A stretch of 5,545 nt of DNA from Limisphaerales bacterium (GCA_003152145.1 PLZL01000160.1:8038-13582); one strand, 5' to 3'. Shown: positions 1 to 5,545, counted from the first letter of the stretch. Notes: a model not told the origin generated them from the letters alone. Program-made: numbers and translations.

Positions 1-420
1 GTGAGCGACACGGAACTGGATTTGCGGCAAGGAACCATCCTGGGCAGCATCAAAAAACTTTCCGCCGCGTCACAATACACGATTAAAACACCCAACGGCA
101 TCGCTGGAGTCCGCGGCACGACGTTCATCTTGAGCGCCACCGGTGCCATCACAGTGACTGACGGCTCCTGTGTGATTTCGGTGGTCATCAACGGTTCAAC
201 CATCACACAAACCGTGGTGGCAGGCCAACAATTTGATCCCGCCACCGGCAAAGTTACCCAGCTCACGCCGCAAGAATTGAGCAGCGCGGAACAAACTGCC
301 ATTCAGACTATCACCATCGTGCAAGGAATCATTTCGTTCGCGAATGACCAGACCACAATTTATGTTTCGCCGACCACTGGCAATGCAAGCCATGGTGGTC
401 ATTGGTCGTGGCCATTTTGA
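1..420 (+). CDS. FecR-domain protein, C-terminal part (5' end outside window)
   Basis: The reading frame is open from the first base and ends at TGA 418-420. The GTG at position 1 is most likely an internal valine codon, because the sequence enters directly into the middle of a FecR-type beta-rich fold and shows no signal peptide. The recognisable core is the RQGTILGSIKKL strand followed by YTIKTPNGIAGVRGTTF at about residues 26-42, matching the FecR pattern in which a 'TP.G.agVRGT.F' segment follows a charged 'G.v..sv..l' strand. The rest is Thr/Val/Ile-rich and ends in a short tail rich in Gly, His, Ser and Trp. FecR domains are usually periplasmic or envelope-exposed. Classical FecR is an anti-sigma regulator, but many stand-alone FecR-domain proteins have no known role, so I assign no specific function. 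An intrinsic terminator follows within about 75 bases. The next gene encodes a membrane cyclase with an extracytoplasmic sensor, which suggests a shared envelope-sensing context. Confidence 0.72.
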   Translation: MSDTELDLRQGTILGSIKKLSAASQYTIKTPNGIAGVRGTTFILSATGAITVTDGSCVISVVINGSTITQTVVAGQQFDPATGKVTQLTPQELSSAEQTAIQTITIVQGIISFANDQTTIYVSPTTGNASHGGHWSWPF

Positions 421-473
421 TTGATGGTGTGCTGGTAACAATGCCGGCGAGGGCAAAACTTTGACATCCGGCA

Positions 474-500
474 GGCCAGAGTCCTTCAGCGTGGCCAGAG
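474..500 (+). repeat. Short direct repeat GGCCAGAG
   Basis: The octamer GGCCAGAG occurs at 474-481 and again at 493-500, 19 bases apart, just ahead of the terminator. The second copy forms the 5' arm of the terminator stem. The CCAGAG of the first copy could pair with the same CTCTGG at 514-519, giving a longer and weaker alternative hairpin. The repeat is short and may be chance. Confidence 0.3.
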
Positions 501-525
501 CAGCGTTGAGTTGCTCTGGTTTTTT
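495..525 (+). terminator. Intrinsic (Rho-independent) terminator after the FecR-domain gene
   Basis: CCAGAGCA (495-502) pairs perfectly with TGCTCTGG (512-519), giving an 8-bp stem with a 9-base loop. It is followed at once by six T residues (520-525). This is the standard intrinsic terminator layout on the + strand. It lies 74 bases past the FecR-domain stop codon and is the natural end of that transcript. Its T-tract ends only 15 bases before the GTG start of the cyclase. It therefore either separates the two genes or, if transcription reads through, acts as a leader structure for the cyclase. Confidence 0.75.
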
Positions 526-540
526 GTTTAATGCGGCACG

Positions 541-2871
541 GTGAAACTCAAACCCCTCAAACGTGCGCCGGTTCTTCTGACCCTCGCTGTCCTCGCGCTC
601 GTTTGCGGCCTCCGGCTGGCGGGACTGGATTTTTTCGAGCGGCTGGAGCGGATGACCTATGACCTGCGCGCGCGAACCGCGCTGCATTTTCCCGCGCCGG
701 CCGCCACCAACCTCGCCTTCGTATCCATCGAGGAATCCAGCATCACCGCCGTGAAAAACGGAAGCGTCGGCTTTCATTTCGGCCTCTACTGGCCGCGCGA
801 AGTTTATGGCCGGCTCGTTGCGGAATTGTCCGAACAAGGCGCGAAAGCCGCCGCGTTCGACGTGCTCTTCGACGAATTGCGTTCCGACCATCCGCCGGTG
901 CAGATGGCGGATGGCACTCTCATCGAAAATGACGATTATTTCGCGCGGCAAATGCGCCACGCCAGCAATGTGATTCTGGCCGACACCGGCGACGCCTCAC
1001 TGCCCGGCTTGTTCGCGACCAACGCTCTCGCCCTCGGCGACATCACAACTGAAAAAGATTCCGACGGCGTGCTGCGCCGCGTCAGGGCTTTCCGCGATTA
1101 TCGCCGCTGGCATCCGCTGTTCAAAAAAGCGGCGGCCGAATTTGGTTTGGATCTGGCGGATGCAAAGTTCGCGCCCGGCGAAATCATTTTGCCTCAATCC
1201 GGAACGACAAACACGGTTGAAGTTCCAGTGGACGCGGAAACTGATTTTGAACTTGCCGCTTTCGTCGGCAACAAACTTCCCTCCGGCACGCCGCCTAAAG
1301 CCAAAGCTTTTACCGACGAACGCGTCTGGCAGATGGGCATCGTCCTCGCCGCGCAGGAATTGAAACTCGATTTGCACAACGCCGAGGTGGATTTGCCGCG
1401 CGGCAAAATAATATTGCGCAGCGCCAACGGCGGCGAGCGAACAATTCCCGTTGACCACGACGGTTATTTTCACATTGACTGGCGGCTGACGCCGAATGAT
1501 CCGCATTTGTTGCAGGCGCCCATTGAAAGTTTGCTCGCGCAAAATTTCCGCCGGCTGAACGGCGACACCAACGGCTTGAACGGCGACTTTCGCGGCAAGC
1601 TCGTCATCGTCGGCTCGGCGGCGCAGGGAAACGATTTGGCCGACCGCGGCGCAACGCCGCTGGAGCGCGATACATTCCTCGTCAGCAAATATTGGAACAT
1701 CGCCAATTCAGTCCTCACCGGTCGGTTCATCCGCCGCGCGTCGCTGCCGGCGGAACTGGCGCTGATCATTTTTCTCGGCGCGCTCACCGCATTTCTCACC
1801 TGGCAATTGCGCGCGTTTTCGGCGGCGGGCGGAACTTTTCTGCTCGCGGCGGTTTATGTCGCCACCGCATTTTTCGCCTTTGTGAAATTCCGTTTCTGGC
1901 TGCCCTTGGTTTTCCCGATCGGTGGTGCGATGTTGATGGAACATTTGATGCTGGTCGCCTATCGCGTCATGTTCGAGGAAGGTCAGAAGCGGCACATCAA
2001 ATCCGTCTTTTCCAGAATCGTCTCGCCCGATGTTGTCAACGAATTGCTGCAAATCGAAAAACTTTCCCTCGGCGGCGGACGCCAGGAAATCACGGTTTGG
2101 TTTTCCGACGTGCGCGGCTTCACCCAATTCACCGACGAAAGCCAGGCGAAGGTGCTGGAATACATCCGCAAGCACAAACTTTCCGGCGCGGAAGCCGAGG
2201 CCGCCATCAACGAGGAAGCGCGCGAAACGCTCGCCACCGTGAATCTTTACCTGGGCGCCGTCGCCGATGCCATCAAGCGGCACGAAGGCACGCTCGACAA
2301 ATACATCGGCGACTGCGCGATGGCATTTTGGAACGCGCCGATACTGAACGAAAAACACGCCGCCGCCTGCGTGCGCGCGGCAATTGACGCGCAGCGCGCC
2401 ATTTACGAACTGAATTTGAAGCGGGCCGAAGAAAACCAGAAACGCGAACTGGCAAACATGATGGGCGGCGCGGCGCGCCCGAAATCAAAACTGCCGATTC
2501 TCATGCTCGGCAGCGGCATCAACACCGGCATGGCCACCGTCGGGCTGATGGGTTCCAACGAACACCTCTTGAATTACACCGTGTTCGGGCGCGAGGTGAA
2601 TCTTGCCAGCCGGCTTGAAGCCGTTTCTGGCCGCAGCCGCATCATTATCAGCGCGGCGACTTACAGCCATTTGCTCCGCGCCGACCCGGAACTGGCGGCG
2701 ACGTGCATCGGCTTGCCACCGGTGAAGGTCAAGGGCATCGTCGCGGAGGTGAAGATTTATGAAGTCTTGTGGCGAGCACCCGGCGCGCCGCCGTTCGAAG
2801 AAGAACTTATCCCCGCCGCACCCGCTGAAGGCACTTCATTTGCCGGAAACATCCGGCGCGAGAGCCGGTGA
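541..2871 (+). CDS. CHASE2-sensor class III adenylate/guanylate cyclase, membrane-bound
   Basis: This 776-residue protein probably makes cAMP from ATP in response to an extracytoplasmic signal. Residues 11-29 form a membrane anchor. Residues about 31-400 are a CHASE2 sensor, with a 'RMTYDLRAR' start, a 'VSIEESSI' strand and a 'YWPREVYGRLVAELSEQGAK' helix leading into 'FDVLFDE'. Three membrane spans follow at about 404-423, 430-448 and 454-474. The linker 'SVFSRIVSPDVVNELL' is typical of CHASE2 cyclases. In the catalytic domain (about 515-745), D523 (FSDVRGF) and D591 (YIGD) are the metal-binding aspartates. K587 and T680 occupy the purine-recognition positions and favour ATP. N687 and R691 are the transition-state residues. 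D523 and D591 are 68 residues apart, about 24 more than in a typical family member. The GTG start is chosen because an in-frame TAA lies at 529-531 and the next Met would lose the anchor. There is no clear Shine-Dalgarno. Class and topology are firm; the ligand is unknown. Confidence 0.93.
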   Translation: MKLKPLKRAPVLLTLAVLALVCGLRLAGLDFFERLERMTYDLRARTALHFPAPAATNLAFVSIEESSITAVKNGSVGFHFGLYWPREVYGRLVAELSEQGAKAAAFDVLFDELRSDHPPVQMADGTLIENDDYFARQMRHASNVILADTGDASLPGLFATNALALGDITTEKDSDGVLRRVRAFRDYRRWHPLFKKAAAEFGLDLADAKFAPGEIILPQSGTTNTVEVPVDAETDFELAAFVGNKLPSGTPPKAKAFTDERVWQMGIVLAAQELKLDLHNAEVDLPRGKIILRSANGGERTIPVDHDGYFHIDWRLTPNDPHLLQAPIESLLAQNFRRLNGDTNGLNGDFRGKLVIVGSAAQGNDLADRGATPLERDTFLVSKYWNIANSVLTGRFIRRASLPAELALIIFLGALTAFLTWQLRAFSAAGGTFLLAAVYVATAFFAFVKFRFWLPLVFPIGGAMLMEHLMLVAYRVMFEEGQKRHIKSVFSRIVSPDVVNELLQIEKLSLGGGRQEITVWFSDVRGFTQFTDESQAKVLEYIRKHKLSGAEAEAAINEEARETLATVNLYLGAVADAIKRHEGTLDKYIGDCAMAFWNAPILNEKHAAACVRAAIDAQRAIYELNLKRAEENQKRELANMMGGAARPKSKLPILMLGSGINTGMATVGLMGSNEHLLNYTVFGREVNLASRLEAVSGRSRIIISAATYSHLLRADPELAATCIGLPPVKVKGIVAEVKIYEVLWRAPGAPPFEEELIPAAPAEGTSFAGNIRRESR
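2842..2868 (+). other. Competing short hairpins at the 3' end of the cyclase gene
   Basis: GCCGG (2842-2846), CCGGC (2853-2857) and GCCGG (2864-2868) alternate, so the middle arm can pair with either neighbour to give a 5-bp stem with a 6-base loop. A T-rich tract follows only after about 11 bases (from 2880), so this is not a standard intrinsic terminator. It could be a weak 3' end signal or simply the result of GC-rich coding sequence. Confidence 0.25.
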
Positions 2872-2886
2872 ACTGGAAATTTTAAG

Positions 2887-2914
2887 TTTTAAGTTTTTCA
2901 GATTAAGCTAGAAT
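2887..2914 (+). promoter_or_regulatory. Possible promoter for the coaD cluster in an AT-rich gap
   Basis: The 92-base gap between the cyclase stop and coaD is far more AT-rich than the flanking genes. TAGAAT at 2909-2914 matches five of six bases of the sigma-70 -10 consensus. A start about seven bases downstream would leave a leader of roughly 43 bases. The -35 region is poor: TTTTAA at 2887-2892, at 16-base spacing, matches only three of six positions. The gap also contains a tandem TTTTAAG at 2880-2893. Promoter consensus in this lineage is uncertain to me, so this is a candidate only. Confidence 0.25.
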
Positions 2915-2963
2915 GGCTGAAACGGTGCGATTCAACCAAAACCACAAAATCCGAAATTAAAAA

Positions 2964-3455
2964 ATGCGCACGGCAATTTATCCCGGCAGTTTCGACCCGC
3001 TGACCAACGGCCATCTGGACGTGATTCAGCGCGCAGCCAAATTGTTCGACCGCGTCGTCGTGGCGGTTGCCAAAAACGACTCCAAGCATCCGCTGTTTAC
3101 GCTCGCCGAACGGCTGGCGATGGTGAAAACCGCCGTGAGACACCTGCCGCACGTCGAGGCCGACAGTTTTAAGGGGCTGCTCATCGAATACGTTGCGCGC
3201 CAGAAGGCGCAGGCGGTCGTGCGCGGGCTGCGTGCCGTCTCGGATTTTGAATTTGAATTCCAGCTCGCGCTGATGAACCGCAAGCTGAACGAGGATTTCG
3301 AGGCTATTTTCATGATGCCGAAGGACACCTACACCTTTTTGAGTTCGCGCATCGTGAAGGAAATCGCGAAGCTGGGCGGCGATGTCAGTTCGTTTGTGCC
3401 ACTGCACGTGAAAACCGCCCTGATAAAGAAACTGAAGCCGCGCAAAAAATTTTGA
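2964..3455 (+). CDS. coaD: Phosphopantetheine adenylyltransferase (CoaD)
   Basis: CoaD transfers AMP from ATP to 4'-phosphopantetheine, giving dephospho-CoA, the penultimate step of CoA synthesis in the cytosol. The 163-residue product matches the usual bacterial length (about 160) end to end. 'YPGSFDPLTNGHLD' at residues 6-19 carries the nucleotidyltransferase TxGH signature, with H17 as the catalytic histidine. K41 in 'SKHPLF' and R87/R90 in 'VRGLRAVSDFE' correspond to the substrate-binding Lys and Arg residues of the E. coli enzyme. 'FLSSRIVKEIA' at 125-135 is the second nucleotide-binding motif. It has Arg at 129 where E. coli has Ser, a variant I believe is common in other phyla. The start is ATG 2964, right at the family N-terminus. 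It has no Shine-Dalgarno, only an A-rich stretch upstream. CoaD feeds CoA to the acyl-chain genes downstream and probably opens their operon. Confidence 0.97.
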   Translation: MRTAIYPGSFDPLTNGHLDVIQRAAKLFDRVVVAVAKNDSKHPLFTLAERLAMVKTAVRHLPHVEADSFKGLLIEYVARQKAQAVVRGLRAVSDFEFEFQLALMNRKLNEDFEAIFMMPKDTYTFLSSRIVKEIAKLGGDVSSFVPLHVKTALIKKLKPRKKF

Positions 3456-3512
3456 ATTTTCAGTTTTGCACGAGGAAAATTGAACCATCGCGCCGTTCTT
3501 CAAATCAAAACT

Positions 3513-3983
3513 ATGCTTTCGGTCAATCTTCGCCATCTGGAGGCGCACGAAATTCATTTGGAAGGCGAACTGGCCGCCGCCGAACTGGATTTCGGCCTGC
3601 GCGACGAGATGATTCGCGCGGAGCAGCCGCTGCGCTACGATTTGACCGTTGAAAAATTGCCCGATGCGCTGCTTGTGACCGGCTCCTTGCAGTTGGTTTT
3701 GGACTGCCAGTGCGTCCGCTGCTTGAAACCGTTCGCGCAAAGGCTGCTTCTGGAGGATTGGATGTGCCACTTGCCGCTGGACGGCGAGGAAAAGGTGGTC
3801 GTGAACAACGATTGCGTGGACTTGACTCCGTTCGTGCGCGAAGATATGATCCTTGAGTTTCCGCAGCATCCACTGTGCAAACCGGATTGCGGCGGATTGA
3901 AGAAAGGCCAAGCCCAAAAAACTGGCGGCAAGGACAAATCAGCGTCCTCCGCTTGGGCTGAACTGGACAAACTGAAACTGTGA
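3513..3983 (+). CDS. DUF177 / YceD family protein, upstream of rpmF
   Basis: This is a small cytosolic protein of the DUF177 (YceD) family, nearly always encoded just before rpmF. The family is linked to 23S rRNA accumulation in bacteria and plants, but the mechanism is unsettled. Numbering from ATG 3513 gives 156 residues. 'LDCQCVRCLKPF' at 63-74 is the family Cys motif (C65, C67, C70). 'DLTPFVREDMILEFPQHPLCKPDCGGL' at 103-129 is the second conserved block, with C122 and C126. The four-cysteine spacing could suit a metal site, which is inference. The tail 'WAELDKLKL' matches the usual W..L..L ending. The frame is open upstream to a TTG at 3480, which has a GAGG four bases before it and would add 11 residues. 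I prefer ATG 3513 because the added residues are not part of the family N-terminus. The stop lies eight bases before rpmF. Confidence 0.9.
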   Translation: MLSVNLRHLEAHEIHLEGELAAAELDFGLRDEMIRAEQPLRYDLTVEKLPDALLVTGSLQLVLDCQCVRCLKPFAQRLLLEDWMCHLPLDGEEKVVVNNDCVDLTPFVREDMILEFPQHPLCKPDCGGLKKGQAQKTGGKDKSASSAWAELDKLKL

Positions 3984-3991
3984 TTTGAATT

Positions 3992-4180
3992 ATGGGTGTT
4001 CCAAAACGCAAACCGTCAACGAGCCGGCAGCGCATGCGCCGCGCCTACAACAGCGTGCTGAAACTGCCGCAAATGAGCACGTGCCCGCAATGCGCCGCGC
4101 CTTATGTGCCGCACCGGGTCTGCCCGGCGTGCGGCTATTACAAGGGCCGCCAAGTCCTGAGCATTACGGCGGGCGCCTGA
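3992..4180 (+). CDS. rpmF: 50S ribosomal protein bL32
   Basis: bL32 is a small protein of the large ribosomal subunit that sits near the exit-tunnel region. The 62-residue product begins with the diagnostic 'MGVPKRKPSTSRQRMRRAY', the basic bL32 N-terminus (family form MAVPKRKxSxxRxxxRR). It continues with a zinc-ribbon: C31-x2-C34, nine residues, then C44-x2-C47. This is the zinc-binding (C+) version of the protein, with all four ligands present. The length is normal for bL32 (about 55-65). ATG 3992 follows the DUF177 stop by eight bases, implying co-transcription and possibly translational coupling. There is no Shine-Dalgarno; the bases before the start read TTTGAATT. Seven T residues follow the stop codon, but no adequate stem precedes them, so transcription probably continues into plsX. 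Confidence 0.97.
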   Translation: MGVPKRKPSTSRQRMRRAYNSVLKLPQMSTCPQCAAPYVPHRVCPACGYYKGRQVLSITAGA

Positions 4181-4194
4181 TTTTTTTGTCAGTC

Positions 4195-4211
4195 CGCGGA
4201 ACATTTCCGCG
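4195..4211 (+). promoter_or_regulatory. Hairpin immediately upstream of plsX
   Basis: CGCGGAA (4195-4201) pairs perfectly with TTCCGCG (4205-4211) around a three-base loop (CAT). It sits in the 41-base gap between rpmF and plsX and ends ten bases before the plsX ATG. No T-tract follows, so it is not an intrinsic terminator. Its position over the ribosome-loading region suggests it could tune plsX translation or protect an mRNA end. It could also be a DNA-level inverted repeat for a regulator. There is no direct support for any of these. Confidence 0.4.
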
Positions 4212-4221
4212 TCATTCATCT

Positions 4222-5256
4222 ATGCGAATTGCAGTGGATGTCATGGGCGGCGATCATGGTTGTGGAGTTGTCATTGCCGGCGTCAAAAAGGCATTGGAGG
4301 ACAACGAAAACATCAGCTCCGTTTTCCTGGTCGGCCATCAGGACGAAATCCACGCCGCGTTGCCCGTCCGCGGCTTTCGCGATCATCGTGTGCGGGTCGT
4401 TCACGCCAGCGAGGTCGTGGAGATGGACGACAAACCCGCCAGCGCGCTCCGAAAAAAACGCGACAGCTCCATTGCGCGCGCCGCGGAACTGGTCAGCGAA
4501 GGCAAGGCCGACGCCCTCGTCTCGCTCGGCAACACCGGCGGCCTGTTCGCGGCGGCCATGTTCAAGGTCGGACGCATCCCCGGCGTCGATCGCGGCTGTA
4601 TCGCCACGGTCATCCCGCGGCAGGGAAATGAATTTGTGCTGCTTGATGCGGGCGCGAACATCGAATGCAAACCGCTGCACCTCGCCCAATTCGCCGTAAT
4701 GGGCAGCGTCTATTCCCGCGAAGTGCTGGGCTGCAAGAGGCCGCGCGTCGGCATTTTGAGCATCGGCACCGAGGATTCCAAGGGCAACGAACTCACCCTG
4801 GCGGCCTTCAAACTCTGCCGGCAGCTCGACTTGAATTTCATCGGCAACGTCGAGGGACATGATTTGTTCAAGGATCACGTGGACGTCGTCGTTTGCGACG
4901 GTTTCGTCGGCAACATCGTTTTGAAAACCGCCGAGAGCCTCGCCGTTGCCATGTTTTCAATGCTGAAACGCGAGTTGATGCACAACCCCAAACGGCAGAT
5001 TGGCGCCTATCTGGCCAAGGGCGCGTTTCATGCCATCCGCCGCCGGATGGACCCGGAAGTCCACGGTGGCGCGCCGCTGCTTGGCTTCAACGGCATGGTG
5101 TTCAAGGCGCACGCCTCCGCGCGCGAACGCGCCGTCGCCAGCGCGATCCGCGTGACCGCCGAGGCCGTGCAGCACCACGTCAACCAAATCATCGCCGACG
5201 AAATCGCCCGGGCGAACGAAAAACTCGCCGCGGCGGAAATTCCCGTTCCCGCATGA
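4222..5256 (+). CDS. plsX: Phosphate acyltransferase PlsX
   Basis: PlsX converts acyl-ACP and phosphate into acyl-phosphate, the acyl donor for PlsY in the first step of phospholipid synthesis. It acts as a peripheral protein at the inner membrane. The 344-residue product spans the family's usual length. It starts with '[13 protein letters not shown]' (conserved D-x-MGGD). It then shows '[12 protein letters not shown]' near 73-84, '[14 protein letters not shown]' at 101-114, '[20 protein letters not shown]' at 141-160, '[10 protein letters not shown]' at 207-216, '[15 protein letters not shown]' at 222-236 and 'YGGAPLLG'-like '[11 protein letters not shown]' at 281-291. ATG 4222 is chosen because the motif begins at the first residue. 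The frame stays open upstream to about 3985, but that extension runs through rpmF and has no family similarity. The start has no Shine-Dalgarno, and a 7-bp hairpin lies just before it. The stop overlaps the fabH start. Confidence 0.97.
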   Translation: MRIAVDVMGGDHGCGVVIAGVKKALEDNENISSVFLVGHQDEIHAALPVRGFRDHRVRVVHASEVVEMDDKPASALRKKRDSSIARAAELVSEGKADALVSLGNTGGLFAAAMFKVGRIPGVDRGCIATVIPRQGNEFVLLDAGANIECKPLHLAQFAVMGSVYSREVLGCKRPRVGILSIGTEDSKGNELTLAAFKLCRQLDLNFIGNVEGHDLFKDHVDVVVCDGFVGNIVLKTAESLAVAMFSMLKRELMHNPKRQIGAYLAKGAFHAIRRRMDPEVHGGAPLLGFNGMVFKAHASARERAVASAIRVTAEAVQHHVNQIIADEIARANEKLAAAEIPVPA

Positions 5257-5545
5257 GCCCCAAATTCAAAAATCCGCGCGCCAAATTTGATTTTCAAGGC
5301 CGCACCTGTTCCATCACCGGCGTCGGGTCGTATGTGCCGGAGAAAGTTTTGACCAACGCCGACCTCGAAAAAATGGTGGACACGTCCGACGAATGGATCA
5401 CCACGCGCACCGGCATCAAGGAACGGCGCATGGCGGCGAAAGAGGAATTCACCTCCGACATGGCGGCGAAGGCCGCCCAACGCGCGATGAAAATGGCCGG
5501 TGTCACCGCCAGCCAGATTGATTTGATCATCGTCGCCACCATCAC
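5253..5545 (+). CDS. fabH: Beta-ketoacyl-ACP synthase III (FabH), N-terminal part, runs off window
   Basis: FabH starts fatty acid synthesis by condensing acetyl-CoA (or another acyl-CoA primer) with malonyl-ACP. Only the first 97 codons plus two bases are inside the window. '[20 protein letters not shown]' and '[19 protein letters not shown]' (residues 21-59) are nearly identical to the classic FabH N-terminus. W48 and R52 correspond to E. coli W32 and R36, which contact CoA. 'DLIIVATI' matches the strand that precedes the active-site region. The catalytic Cys-His-Asn triad lies beyond the window and cannot be checked. The ATG at 5253-5255 overlaps the plsX TGA (5254-5256) as ATGA, the usual sign of translational coupling. 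Relative to E. coli FabH, this start gives about 16 extra N-terminal residues, rich in Lys, Phe and Arg, with no in-frame ATG, GTG or TTG nearer to the conserved core. Confidence 0.95.
   Translation, partial: MSPKFKNPRAKFDFQGRTCSITGVGSYVPEKVLTNADLEKMVDTSDEWITTRTGIKERRMAAKEEFTSDMAAKAAQRAMKMAGVTASQIDLIIVATI

Noticed and set aside
461..489. TTGACA at 461-466 as a -35 element for the cyclase
   Set aside because: It is a perfect -35 hexamer, but no acceptable -10 lies 16-18 bases downstream, and the transcript would run straight into the terminator.
196..960. Long minus-strand open frame (254 codons)
   Set aside because: It is antisense to the FecR-domain gene and the start of the cyclase. Its translation has no recognisable family and the opposite strand has strong protein motifs.
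1692..2387. Second + strand open frame (231 codons) inside the cyclase
   Set aside because: It is an out-of-frame reading of the cyclase membrane and catalytic region, very rich in Arg and His, with no domain.
3431..3467. Terminator between coaD and the DUF177 gene (ACTGAA / TTCAGT then TTTT)
   Set aside because: The stem has only six mostly AT pairs with a 22-base loop and a short T run, which is unlikely to end transcription.
2898..3917. Long minus-strand open frame (339 codons) opposite coaD and the DUF177 gene
   Set aside because: It spans two clearly identified + strand genes and reads as low-complexity Gln/His/Arg-rich sequence typical of an antisense shadow in GC-rich DNA.
4168..4187. 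Intrinsic terminator at the end of rpmF (GGCG/CGCC followed by seven T)
   Set aside because: The stem would have only three or four pairs with a very short loop, too weak for a convincing terminator, and plsX follows closely on the same strand.
3985..4221. N-terminal extension of the plsX frame
   Set aside because: The frame is open here, but the region is the rpmF gene in another frame, and PlsX similarity begins exactly at ATG 4222.
4216..4878. Minus-strand open frame opposite plsX
   Set aside because: It lies antisense to a fully conserved plsX and shows no family motif.
1..5545. CRISPR array, insertion sequence, phage, toxin-antitoxin or other defence genes
   Set aside because: No regularly spaced repeats, transposase motifs, terminal inverted repeats or small paired genes are visible. 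The genes are housekeeping or signalling types.

Overview
The window looks like a piece of the chromosome of a GC-rich, Gram-negative-type bacterium. My best guess is Verrucomicrobiota, Pedosphaera/Limisphaerales-like. That placement is inferred from the FecR-domain gene beside a CHASE2 adenylate cyclase, the style of the cyclase catalytic domain, and start codons that mostly lack Shine-Dalgarno sequences. It is not proven by a marker gene. All supported genes are on the + strand, and no gene-free stretch exceeds about 120 bases. I see no mobile element, CRISPR array, tRNA or rRNA.

Region 1 (1-2871) is a signalling pair. The window opens inside a FecR-domain protein, of which only the C-terminal part is present. 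A clear intrinsic terminator follows. Only 15 bases after its T-tract comes the GTG start of a 776-residue membrane class III nucleotide cyclase, with an N-terminal anchor, an extracytoplasmic CHASE2 sensor, three membrane spans and a cytoplasmic catalytic domain. The key catalytic residues are intact, but the catalytic domain carries an extra helix-like segment of about 24 residues.

Region 2 (2872-2963) is a short AT-rich gap that probably holds the promoter of the next transcription unit.

Region 3 (2964-5545) is a tightly packed housekeeping cluster: coaD (phosphopantetheine adenylyltransferase), a DUF177/YceD protein, rpmF (ribosomal protein bL32), plsX (phosphate acyltransferase) and the 5' part of fabH (beta-ketoacyl-ACP synthase III). 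DUF177-rpmF-plsX-fabH is a widely conserved order that links ribosome assembly with fatty acid and phospholipid synthesis. CoaD supplies the CoA pathway that feeds both the ACP phosphopantetheine arm and the acetyl-CoA primer used by FabH. plsX and fabH overlap in an ATGA, so they are probably translationally coupled.

Most of the window is ordinary core genome. The parts most worth a second look are the FecR/CHASE2-cyclase pair, the insert in the cyclase, the terminator abutting the cyclase start, and the hairpin directly upstream of plsX.
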